A stretch of DNA of 9,231 bases from Chloroflexota bacterium. Its GTDB lineage: Bacteria; Chloroflexota; Chloroflexia; QHBQ01; JADMIH01. Shown here piece after piece: positions 1 through 5,716 of the stretch. Made by a program: the position numbers and the translations under genes. Where the stretch lies: contig JADMIH010000154.1 of NCBI GenBank assembly GCA_015478675.1, forward strand, positions 1-9,231, given 5' to 3'. Under the pieces are notes generated by a model. It had not been told where the DNA came from. It did no database searches and saw nothing but the letters and a program-made list of their open reading frames with translations. Positions within the stretch are counted from its first letter, which is position 1; the number at the start of each line of letters is the position of its first letter.

Positions 1-32
1 CTTTGAAGCATTGAAACTTACTAGCGCTTGTG

Positions 33-220
33 CTAAGCTCGACTTTGTACAATTATACATTTGGCCTCATGCACAGGCTTAAACCTCTTTATGCTCACGC
101 CTGAGACTTTATAAACATCCGCCTTTGCTGGTGATGTTTACAAACTCCCACAGATGCGTGCAGGCACATCCGAGCACAGGCACAAACGCCATTCGCAAAA
201 TTGTACAAAGTCGAGCTTAG
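33..220. mobile_element. MITE-like palindromic element
   Basis: Perfect 22-bp inverted repeats lie at 33-54 and 199-220. Each arm contains the 8-bp palindrome TTGTACAA (45-52 and 201-208). A second perfect 8-bp inverted repeat, TAAACATC/GATGTTTA (112-119 and 133-140), sits at the exact centre of the element, and the intervening sequence is weakly palindromic. A further short match outside the arms (CTTACT 17-22, AGTAAG 221-226) could extend it. There is no ORF and no clear target-site duplication. A non-autonomous transposable element is the simplest reading. A structured RNA is an alternative. Confidence 0.7.
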
Positions 221-221
221 A

Positions 222-397
222 GTAAGTGTTCAGAGTAGGGGTGCAGGGGAGTATCCCCTGACGGGGTATTAGGGGTGCCCCCTGATACTCACCAGGAAGC
301 AAGCCCCCTCTCCCTTCATGGGAGAGGGGGTTGGGGGTGAGGGCGTCTTGCGCAGATACGTCTTGAAGATTGTTCTATCCCAACTCTGAACGTTTAC
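222..397. mobile_element. Three-hairpin inverted-repeat element, copy 1
   Basis: The ends are imperfect 19-bp inverted repeats (222-240 and 379-397; 16 of 19 match, right-end consensus GTAAACGTTCAGAGTTGGG). Inside are three hairpins in a row: 245-250/254-259, 271-275/279-283, and a perfect 11-bp stem CCCCCTCTCCC/GGGAGAGGGGG at 304-314/320-330 with loop TTCAT. A second copy begins at 9111, with 55 identical bases (287-341 matching 9177-9231). There is no coding potential. It is a MITE-like or REP-like repeat and appears to have inserted into the neighbouring transposase relic. Confidence 0.75.
304..330. repeat. Perfect 11-bp stem-loop inside copy 1
   Basis: CCCCCTCTCCC (304-314), loop TTCAT, GGGAGAGGGGG (320-330). 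The same hairpin recurs unchanged at 9194-9220. No T-run follows on the plus strand, so it is read as part of the repeat and not as an intrinsic terminator. Confidence 0.8.
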
Positions 398-840
398 CTC
401 CATCAAAAGCCACCACACCCGTGTAATGCTGCTGCGCCCACGTAAGCACTGGGGGCAAAGGACGTTGGCGAGAAGGACGTTGGCGAGAGTGAAAGCGCCG
501 TTGCATGAGAGGCTGAGAGGCAGCACGTCCAGCAGCACCTGCCTAAACAGTGGAGCAGGCAATGTTCTCAGGCGTTGAGTGAGCCACAGCAGATTGGGGT
601 ACGGAAAGAGGGGCTACCCACCCCACAGCACCCCTTCTTCATACAGTACCCTCACGGCTTCTCTAACCGAGCCTATCTGCCGCCAGATAATGCTCAACAC
701 GAAGGCCATCATCACCGCGTCAGCGTCAGAGTGCGGTGACGCAAGCCCATGACCTGGTAAGCGGCTACTTGAGCATAGGTGGCAGGGCGGACAAGCTCAG
801 TCAGCCTCGGCTCAACGGAGGCCGCCGAAGGAGCTACGGT
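398..840 (-). pseudogene. Decayed IS4-type transposase, N-terminal half
   Basis: Conceptual translation of the minus strand gives transposase-like pieces in different frames. In order they are: a segment ending in YQVMGLRHRTLTLT; then VMMAFVLSIIWRQIGSVREA followed by VRVLYEEGVLW; then WVAPLSVPQSAV; then LTQRLRTLPAPLF followed by RQVLLDVLPL; and finally VVAFDGG. This order resembles DDE transposases in which a helical N-terminal region precedes a first catalytic Asp within a DGS/T-type motif; that Asp would be encoded at 402-404. At least three frameshifts or stops separate the pieces. The C-terminal catalytic half is absent because the 222-397 element begins immediately after the DGG motif. 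No intact start codon can be fixed, so the 5' limit is approximate. The family name (IS4-like) is from recall and uncertain. That it is a broken transposase is fairly secure. Confidence 0.7.
460..489. repeat. 15-bp tandem duplication in transposase relic
   Basis: GGACGTTGGCGAGAA (460-474) is followed directly by GGACGTTGGCGAGAG (475-489), 14 of 15 identical. It encodes a repeated five-residue unit (LANVL) in one minus-strand frame. It looks like a replication-slippage duplication acquired during decay. Confidence 0.8.
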
Positions 841-856
841 AGGGCGCCGAAGGAGC
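823..856. repeat. 12-bp direct repeat pair
   Basis: CGCCGAAGGAGC occurs at 823-834 and again at 845-856, 22 bp apart. It lies at the 5' edge of the transposase relic. Function unknown; it may be local duplication. Confidence 0.55.
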
Positions 857-1078
857 GCTCTCGCTGTATGGCACGGGTATGACGGATGCTACTCTTTTTA
901 GGTTTGGAAGAATTAGCAGTTGGAGATGTACTCATGCACAATTCTACCCAATTTCCTCTCAATTCGGCGCTGAAACTGCTTGACATTCCTATTATTACCT
1001 TAACTTATCACCAATGCCCTAATCCCTCACCCCTCGTCACCCACTTTTCCACATCCACCCCGCCTGTACAACCTATCC
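857..1078. other. AT-richer intergenic leader, no gene seen
   Basis: This stretch is less GC-rich than its surroundings, most clearly at 885-1010. A plus-strand frame opens here (886-1242), but it runs through the promoter and into the next gene with a proline- and threonine-rich tail of no recognisable type. I treat the region as non-coding. A TTGACA at 980-985, 17 bp from ACTTAT at 1003-1008, could be a weaker upstream promoter. Confidence 0.5.
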
Positions 1079-1107
1079 TTGACTGCCCTCCGGCCCCCGT
1101 CTATAAT
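1079..1107 (+). promoter_or_regulatory. Near-consensus sigma-70 type promoter of the operon
   Basis: The -35 box TTGACT (1079-1084) and -10 box TATAAT (1102-1107) are separated by exactly 17 bp. Transcription would start near 1114, about 30 nt before the GTG at 1143. It points into the seven-gene plus-strand operon. No comparable promoter was found in the internal gaps. Confidence 0.75.
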
Positions 1108-1128
1108 GATGCAAACTCCCACCCGCAC

Positions 1129-1133
1129 GAGGA
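1129..1133 (+). promoter_or_regulatory. Shine-Dalgarno supporting the GTG start at 1143
   Basis: GAGGA at 1129-1133 is 9 nt upstream of GTG 1143-1145. The alternative in-frame ATG at 1170 has no purine-rich sequence at a suitable distance, so this site favours the GTG. Confidence 0.5.
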
Positions 1134-1142
1134 ATATACCCT

Positions 1143-1487
1143 GTGTTACGCACCCGACCCCGCTCCACTATGCCCGACGATGGGCATACCGACCACTCCG
1201 CCGTACAAAACGGCGCACACACTCACCCCCTTGCCGAGATAATCGGCGAGCGCGGGCTAACAGTGCCCGCTATAGTCGCCCTGCAAACGGCCAGACCGCT
1301 GGCATGGATGGCAGGACAATTTCTCTGGATAGCTCAACCTTTTCTCCATTCCCTGAAGCTGGGCAGGCGTGGCACTCTCTCGCTCTCCTCCCTGGCACAA
1401 CTACTCGAAAACGACGCGGGCATAGACTCCTTAATCCACGACCTGACGGCTTATTCCCCGAGGACCCGACAAGATGGACCTGAATAA
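1143..1487 (+). CDS. Small uncharacterised protein, first gene of operon
   Basis: This 114-residue protein is not a family I can name. The N-terminal 35 or so residues are polar, with several histidines. From about residue 40 it is helical and partly hydrophobic (around ALQTARPLAWMAGQFLWIAQ, residues 47-66), followed by a leucine-rich segment ending in ENDAGIDSLIHDLTA. The central stretch could be an amphipathic or single membrane-associated helix. The GTG start is chosen because GAGGA lies 9 nt upstream; ATG 1170 would give 105 residues. Its stop codon overlaps the next gene by 14 bp, which suggests translational coupling and supports the reading frame. It directly follows the strong promoter. 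I infer a small accessory subunit of the membrane system encoded downstream. Confidence 0.6.
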   Translation: MLRTRPRSTMPDDGHTDHSAVQNGAHTHPLAEIIGERGLTVPAIVALQTARPLAWMAGQFLWIAQPFLHSLKLGRRGTLSLSSLAQLLENDAGIDSLIHDLTAYSPRTRQDGPE

Positions 1488-2301
1488 CACGGCCCCAACC
1501 TATGGCAACGCCCTTGCTCTGATGCTGGCGCTGTTGGCGCTATTCCTTATCCTCTTTGTTACCTACCTGTGGCGCGCAGGCTATGGACGGGGCAAGCCAG
1601 GACAACACTTCTTCCTTCGCCGCATACCCGCCTACGATGCTACCCGTACGGGCCTCGCCCGCGCCGCCGAAACAGGACACGCAGTCCATACCTCCCCCGG
1701 CACAGGTCGCGTCGGCGCAGCCGGTATCTCCACCGCCAGCACTCTCGCTGGCCTCGCAACCGTAGAATCTATGGCCCGCGTCAGCGCAATTACGGGCGCA
1801 CCTGTGCAGGCTACCACCAACGATGCCGTCGCCTTTTCCCTCACCGACAGCGCGCTACGCCGAGGCTACCAGCGTGCGGGCTGGCCGCTCGAAGGTGAGA
1901 GGGACGGTGCACGCTTCCTCACCCACAACGACCCTCTAGCCTACGTTGCAGCCGCAGCCGAGGTAGTAAATCAGCAGAAGGTAACACACGCTGTCATGGC
2001 GGGGCAGTTTGGCCCTGAAGTTCTCTTGCTCACCGAGGCCCAGCGCCGCACCGGTGCGCAGCAAATAGCAGGCTCCTCTGAGCACCAGGGTCTCGCCATT
2101 CTCTTTATAACCACCGAATACCCTCTGCTTGGCGAAGAAATATTCGCATCAGGCGCATACCTTGAGCAACGCACAACTAACATAGCAACCCTCCTGGCCC
2201 AGGACGGCCTCCGCTGGGTAATAGTAGCCCTGATTTTAATCGGCTTCATCCTGACAAATATAGGTATAGACCTCACCAAAATATTGACCCTTTACCCTTG
2301 A
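1474..2301 (+). CDS. Two-TM protein with large soluble domain (possibly DUF6754)
   Basis: This 275-residue protein has a TM helix near residues 12-33 followed by positive residues (WRAGYGRGK), then a soluble domain of about 200 residues rich in Ala, Gly and Thr. A C-terminal TM helix lies near 248-268. The positive charges after the first helix suggest an outside N-terminus and a cytoplasmic central domain. The middle part (for example TTNDAVAFSLTDSALRRGYQ, then LAYVAAAAEVVN) resembles proteins I recall as DUF6754, but this is from memory and tentative. The ATG at 1474 has GAGGA nine nt upstream (1460-1464) and overlaps the previous stop. No catalytic motif is visible. The next gene follows after 18 bp. 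Its likely role is a membrane-anchored structural or scaffolding component. Confidence 0.8.
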   Translation: MDLNNTAPTYGNALALMLALLALFLILFVTYLWRAGYGRGKPGQHFFLRRIPAYDATRTGLARAAETGHAVHTSPGTGRVGAAGISTASTLAGLATVESMARVSAITGAPVQATTNDAVAFSLTDSALRRGYQRAGWPLEGERDGARFLTHNDPLAYVAAAAEVVNQQKVTHAVMAGQFGPEVLLLTEAQRRTGAQQIAGSSEHQGLAILFITTEYPLLGEEIFASGAYLEQRTTNIATLLAQDGLRWVIVALILIGFILTNIGIDLTKILTLYP

Positions 2302-2319
2302 CGCAGTACACCATACTCT

Positions 2320-2958
2320 ATGATCCGACGCATCACCACACAAATAATACCCTTCCTCAATCTGATACTCGCCTACGTTGTGGGTATTATCAGCCTGATA
2401 GGATTCTTCACCCGTGGCGCCTTTGCCACCCTGGGAGGAACCCTGGCGCAGTGGGTATCTGTGCTGGTCGGCTTCGCCCTTCTTGTGGGCCTTGCCAATC
2501 TCGTCAAAGTACACGTTGGGCGCATCTTCAAGCGTGAAGAAGGTTGGCTTTACAGCATTGTGCTCGTAGGTAGCGCCCTCACCGTACTCGCCCTCGGCTT
2601 GATCGGTGGCGGCCCCGGCACACCATCCGTCGCCTGGGCCTTCAAGTGGATTTACCAGCCCCTCGGCGCTGCGGTCTTCAGCCTGTTAGCTTTCTTCCTG
2701 ACAACCGCCCTCTTCCGCACACCACGCATGCGTAGCCGAGAGGCCATTGTGCTGCTCATCGTGGCTGTCATCGTCGTGTTGGGGCAAGCTCCCTTTACTT
2801 CTATACCCCCGCTCGACGTAGCAGCCGCCGTGAAAGACTGGATCTTAGACTACCCGGCTCTTGCAGGCATCCGCGCCATCATCCTGGGCGTAGCCTTCGG
2901 AGCCATAGGCATCAGCATACGTGTCTTGTTAGGTTTCGATAGACCATACCTGGAGTGA
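2320..2958 (+). CDS. Six-TM integral membrane protein, function unknown
   Basis: The 212 residues are almost entirely hydrophobic, with about six predicted TM helices near residues 9-30, 38-61, 76-100, 112-135, 142-160 and 183-206. Short charged loops include KVHVGRIFKREEG (after helix 2) and RTPRMRSREA (after helix 4). By the positive-inside rule both loops, and so both termini, face the cytoplasm. I see no transporter signature, conserved charged residue within a helix or nucleotide-binding motif. There is no Shine-Dalgarno before ATG 2320, only the 18-bp gap after the previous stop, so translation probably depends on coupling. Similar length and topology to the 4952-5611 product suggests the two could pair in one membrane complex, but I see no clear sequence similarity between them. 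Confidence 0.85.
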   Translation: MIRRITTQIIPFLNLILAYVVGIISLIGFFTRGAFATLGGTLAQWVSVLVGFALLVGLANLVKVHVGRIFKREEGWLYSIVLVGSALTVLALGLIGGGPGTPSVAWAFKWIYQPLGAAVFSLLAFFLTTALFRTPRMRSREAIVLLIVAVIVVLGQAPFTSIPPLDVAAAVKDWILDYPALAGIRAIILGVAFGAIGISIRVLLGFDRPYLE

Positions 2959-2968
2959 ATCATACTGA

Positions 2969-3037
2969 GTATTGCGTAACGGATAACAGCAAGTCGGAAG
3001 GCTAAAAACTATCTCTCCTATATTCCTCACGCAATAC
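2969..3037. repeat. 69-bp intergenic palindromic repeat, copy A
   Basis: It is bounded by the perfect 9-bp inverted repeat GTATTGCGT (2969-2977) and ACGCAATAC (3029-3037), and contains GCTAAAAACTATCT internally. A related 69-bp unit with the same ends and a GCTAAAAAGCTAACT core lies at 5615-5683. It fills most of the 90-bp gap between two operon genes. It is a REP-like or MITE-like repeat. No T-run makes it an obvious terminator. Confidence 0.65.
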
Positions 3038-3048
3038 GCGCTATACTT

Positions 3049-4902
3049 ATGGATGTAACCTGTCCAAACTGCGGAGCTAGTAATCGTAGCACCAGTCGCT
3101 TTTGCGCTCGATGCGGCCACGACCTGCACCCTACCCAGAATCATGAGGCCACAAGCAACAATGAGCCGCAATCTGTAGACCTGCCCTGGCTTCAAGGTGT
3201 GCAAGACAGGGCTGTGCTGCCCACAGATCGCCTCAAAGCTGATAACCTCGCCCAGACACCGCCCACACCATCTATACCGTCTATACCATTTACATCCTCA
3301 ACGCCACCCACAGCGTCCCCAGGCGAACAGCCCGCAACCCAGCAGCCAACGGAGCCTGCAACTACAGAGGAACCCCCCCGGACAGCGCCGCCTGACGAAG
3401 CGCCACCTCCCTGGGTGGTAAGTATCCTCGAACCATCAGTAGCGCCTCCCCCCAACGTCGAATCATATGAGCCGGAAGAGATGGCGCACATCATGCCCTG
3501 GACTGCCGGCGCACCCGCAGAGGAAGGCGAAGCGCAACCCCCCGGCAACCCCAGCCTCCCACCCTGGTTGAGCGACATAACGGTGCAGGAAACGCTTCAA
3601 GGCTCTCCTACTTCCGCCGAAGAAACCTTGCCCAACGCGGCAGACCTCGGCCTCGAAGACATAGAGCCGTTCACGCCACCCGACACGGAGGACGAAGCGC
3701 CCGTCGCACCCGCTCCTCCTCAAGAGCAAGAACCACACTGGCTGCGCTCCCTCAGGCCACCCGAAGAAGCTGCGCCTCAACACTTGCCCCTTACCCGGCA
3801 GGCAAATCAGCCGCCGCAAGCCTCCTCCGAGCCGAGCCCCACGGAAACGCTCGTTGAGCCTATCGCCCGCGGTCTATCTGTACGCCCTCCCAGAGCCGGA
3901 GCGGTAGAGACCCTCGCCGCTCTCATGCAGCCATCCGCTGAAACCGCACGCCGCGTACTTCCTGATGCCCTGGTATTGCCCGGCGCTACTCCTAACGCTG
4001 CTCCTACTCCTACCCACGTCTCTGCCGTTCGGCCAAACGCCGCACGCAGTTGGCTCTTTCCCGACGGCATAATCTACCTGGTCATTCTGGCCGCGCTCCT
4101 GGCGGTGCTTATTATCAGGCCGCCTTTCGGCAACGTGGACGCCCCTGCCGCTCGCGGCGCACAGCAATTCTATAACGCCATCGAGGCGGTGCCCACCAAC
4201 AAACCTGTGCTCGTTGTATACGATTGGGAGGCTAGTCGCTCTGCTGAGATGTCGCTCCTTTCCGAAGCAGTTATCCAGCACCTGATGGCACGCCGCATCC
4301 GCTTTGTCACGGTGAGCACCGTACCACAAGGCCCAGGCTTCGCCCAGCAGACTACCGACGCGGTAAAATCGAGCTATGGCTACGAGTATGGCCGCGATTA
4401 CCTCATACTCGGCTACCTCCCCGGTAACGAAGCGGCCCTTACCTCCCTCATGAGCGACTTTAATAACTTGCTCCCCCTCGACTATGTAAATAGCCGCAAC
4501 GTCAGCGACACAGAGCTTGCCCGCAGCACAAAGATAAGCAGCATGGGCGACTTCTCAATGATAATAGACCTTGCCTCAGAAGAGGCCGAGCTTCGCAACT
4601 GGATCGAGCAGGTATCCACCCGCACAGGCCTGCCCATAATAGCCGCCGTCCCCCAGGGCCTCGAGCCAATAGCCCGCCCCTACGAAAATGTGCCGGGTGC
4701 AGGCATCAAGGCTCTAATCAGCGGCCCAACAGGCGCGATGCAGTACAGCCAGGAGCTTGCGCGCGGCCGGGGTGCAGCATTGCTCAACAGCGATACTATT
4801 TCCAACAGGCTCAACACTCAATCAGTAGCTCAGCTACTCGTAGCCCTCGTAATAATAGCTGCCCTCATCACAACGGGTACAAAAAGAGCGCTCAGGAGGT
4901 AA
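3049..4902 (+). CDS. Zinc-ribbon, disordered-linker, two-TM membrane protein
   Basis: Of 617 residues, the N-terminus is a zinc ribbon with CPNC (Cys5, Cys8) and CARC (Cys19, Cys22). Residues about 30-325 are low-complexity, rich in Pro, Glu, Thr and Ala, and almost certainly disordered. Four short motifs are spaced along this part: PWLQGV (Trp47), PWVVSI (Trp122), PWLSDI (Trp173) and HWLRSL (Trp231). A TM helix near 341-360 leads to a folded domain (about 365-580), and a second TM helix (about 588-608) precedes a basic tail. The folded domain carries DWEASRSAEM (392-401) and YGRDYLILGYLPG (447-459), a pattern I recall from uncharacterised membrane proteins. Topology would place the ribbon and linker in the cytoplasm and the folded domain outside. 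ATG 3049 lacks a Shine-Dalgarno. I infer a tether linking cytoplasmic partners to an external module. Confidence 0.85.
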   Translation: MDVTCPNCGASNRSTSRFCARCGHDLHPTQNHEATSNNEPQSVDLPWLQGVQDRAVLPTDRLKADNLAQTPPTPSIPSIPFTSSTPPTASPGEQPATQQPTEPATTEEPPRTAPPDEAPPPWVVSILEPSVAPPPNVESYEPEEMAHIMPWTAGAPAEEGEAQPPGNPSLPPWLSDITVQETLQGSPTSAEETLPNAADLGLEDIEPFTPPDTEDEAPVAPAPPQEQEPHWLRSLRPPEEAAPQHLPLTRQANQPPQASSEPSPTETLVEPIARGLSVRPPRAGAVETLAALMQPSAETARRVLPDALVLPGATPNAAPTPTHVSAVRPNAARSWLFPDGIIYLVILAALLAVLIIRPPFGNVDAPAARGAQQFYNAIEAVPTNKPVLVVYDWEASRSAEMSLLSEAVIQHLMARRIRFVTVSTVPQGPGFAQQTTDAVKSSYGYEYGRDYLILGYLPGNEAALTSLMSDFNNLLPLDYVNSRNVSDTELARSTKISSMGDFSMIIDLASEEAELRNWIEQVSTRTGLPIIAAVPQGLEPIARPYENVPGAGIKALISGPTGAMQYSQELARGRGAALLNSDTISNRLNTQSVAQLLVALVIIAALITTGTKRALRR

Positions 4903-4954
4903 GCGGCAGCCGCTTCGCGGAATTAATTCCGCGAAGCGGCTGCCGTACCATATG
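4894..4954 (+). promoter_or_regulatory. Hairpin-bridged Shine-Dalgarno for the gene at 4952
   Basis: AGGAGGT (4894-4900), a full-strength Shine-Dalgarno, overlaps the end of the upstream gene but is 51 nt from ATG 4952. The perfect palindrome 4904-4945 lies between them. If it folds, only AAG (4901-4903) and TACCAT (4946-4951) remain, giving an effective spacing of 9 nt. This is an inference from geometry; a comparable folded spacer has been described upstream of phage T4 gene 38. Confidence 0.5.
4904..4945. repeat. Perfect 42-bp palindrome
   Basis: Arms of 21 bp run 4904-4924 and 4925-4945 without a mismatch, centred on GGAATTAATTCC and with GC-rich outer parts. It begins two bases after the previous stop codon. 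As RNA it would form a very stable hairpin. No T-run follows, so it is a poor intrinsic terminator. It may be a REP-like repeat, an mRNA-processing element or a translation device. Confidence 0.85.
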
Positions 4955-5611
4955 GACATAAACCTTATCGGTGGTATAGTCGCAGGGTTGCTCACCTTGA
5001 TGGTATTCAGTTATCTCCTCGGAGCTAACCCTTTATGGCGACTCGCCCAGAGCCTTTTCGTAGGCGTCTCCGTTGGCTACGTCACTCTGGTGATCCTCAC
5101 ACAGGTGATTGCCCCCTACATAGCACGCGCCATAGTGCCTCCCTCCAACACCCCCGCCACCGACAGATGGCTCGCTGTAGTGCCCATAGCCCTCGGGCTT
5201 CTCCTGCTCCTCCGTATCGCCTTTCCCAGTGCGTGGCCCACCTCCTTCGGCCTCAACATTGTGGTGGTCGTCGGCTCGGCCTTAGCCATAGGAGGTGCGC
5301 TCGCAGGCTCTATCATCCCCCAGGCGCTCGACACAATGCGCCTCCTCGACTTCACCAACCTCGACGCCCCAACCATAGCACGCGACATAGGAGATATAGT
5401 CCTCGTCCTCGGCGTAATCTGCGCCCTGGCATACTTCGCCTTCGGAGCGCGTCCTAACGGCGACCGCCCAGCCCCCATAAGAGCCGTATCAGCCACAGGA
5501 CGCTGGGTACTGGTAGTCTCCTTCGGAGCCATTCTAGGCTCCTTAGCAACCACCTTCTATGCAGCCCTTATAGAACGGCTGCAATTTTTGCTGACACTGG
5601 TAGGGTTATGA
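4952..5611 (+). CDS. Six-TM integral membrane protein, function unknown
   Basis: The 219-residue hydrophobic protein has about six predicted TM helices near residues 5-24, 33-57, 73-90, 98-120, 146-166 and 184-207. A polar loop with DTMRLLDFTNLDAPTIARD lies between helices 4 and 5, and an Arg/Pro-rich loop (GARPNGDRPAPIRAV) lies between helices 5 and 6. No transporter or enzyme motif is recognised. The start at ATG 4952 is supported by the AGGAGGT upstream only if the intervening palindrome folds; no nearer Shine-Dalgarno exists. Its position just before the ASKHA ATPase gene, and its resemblance in size and topology to the 2320-2958 product, suggest the two form the membrane core of one complex. 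That is inference from context. Confidence 0.85.
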   Translation: MDINLIGGIVAGLLTLMVFSYLLGANPLWRLAQSLFVGVSVGYVTLVILTQVIAPYIARAIVPPSNTPATDRWLAVVPIALGLLLLLRIAFPSAWPTSFGLNIVVVVGSALAIGGALAGSIIPQALDTMRLLDFTNLDAPTIARDIGDIVLVLGVICALAYFAFGARPNGDRPAPIRAVSATGRWVLVVSFGAILGSLATTFYAALIERLQFLLTLVGL

Positions 5612-5614
5612 CGC

Positions 5615-5698
5615 GTAGTGCGTGATCAACGCCTCGGCTTAGACAGCTAAAAAGCTAACTTACCCTACCTCCCTACGCATTACGCATTACGCATTACG
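5615..5698. repeat. Intergenic palindromic repeat, copy B, with TACGCAT tandem
   Basis: The 69-bp unit 5615-5683 begins with GTAGTGCGT and ends with ACGCATTAC (8 of 9 pair), matching copy A at 2969-3037 in length, ends and CTAAAAA core. Its right end is expanded into a heptamer tandem, TACGCAT three times plus TACG (5674-5698). It occupies the gap upstream of the ASKHA ATPase gene. Confidence 0.65.
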
Positions 5699-5716
5699 AA
5701 ATCCGAGTCTCCAACT

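Noticed and set aside
222..397. CRISPR-like array
   Set aside because: The G/C runs form hairpins within a single element; there are no regularly spaced repeats with unique spacers.
269..562. Minus-strand frame of 97 codons
   Set aside because: It is one frame of the broken transposase read through into the 222-397 repeat, not an intact gene.
1..1142. tRNA or other known RNA gene in the left flank
   Set aside because: No cloverleaf, conserved T-loop or riboswitch-like core was seen; the structure present is explained by the repeat elements.
886..1242. Plus-strand frame of 118 codons before the operon
   Set aside because: It runs across the consensus promoter and overlaps the better-supported gene at 1143; its tail is low-complexity Pro/Thr/His-rich with no recognisable motif.
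3192..3578. Minus-strand Gly/Val-rich frame opposite the zinc-ribbon gene
   Set aside because: It is antisense to the proline-rich linker; its composition is explained by the complement of C-rich codons.
4904..4945. Palindrome as an intrinsic terminator
   Set aside because: No T-run follows, and it lies six bases before the next start codon within a co-directional operon.
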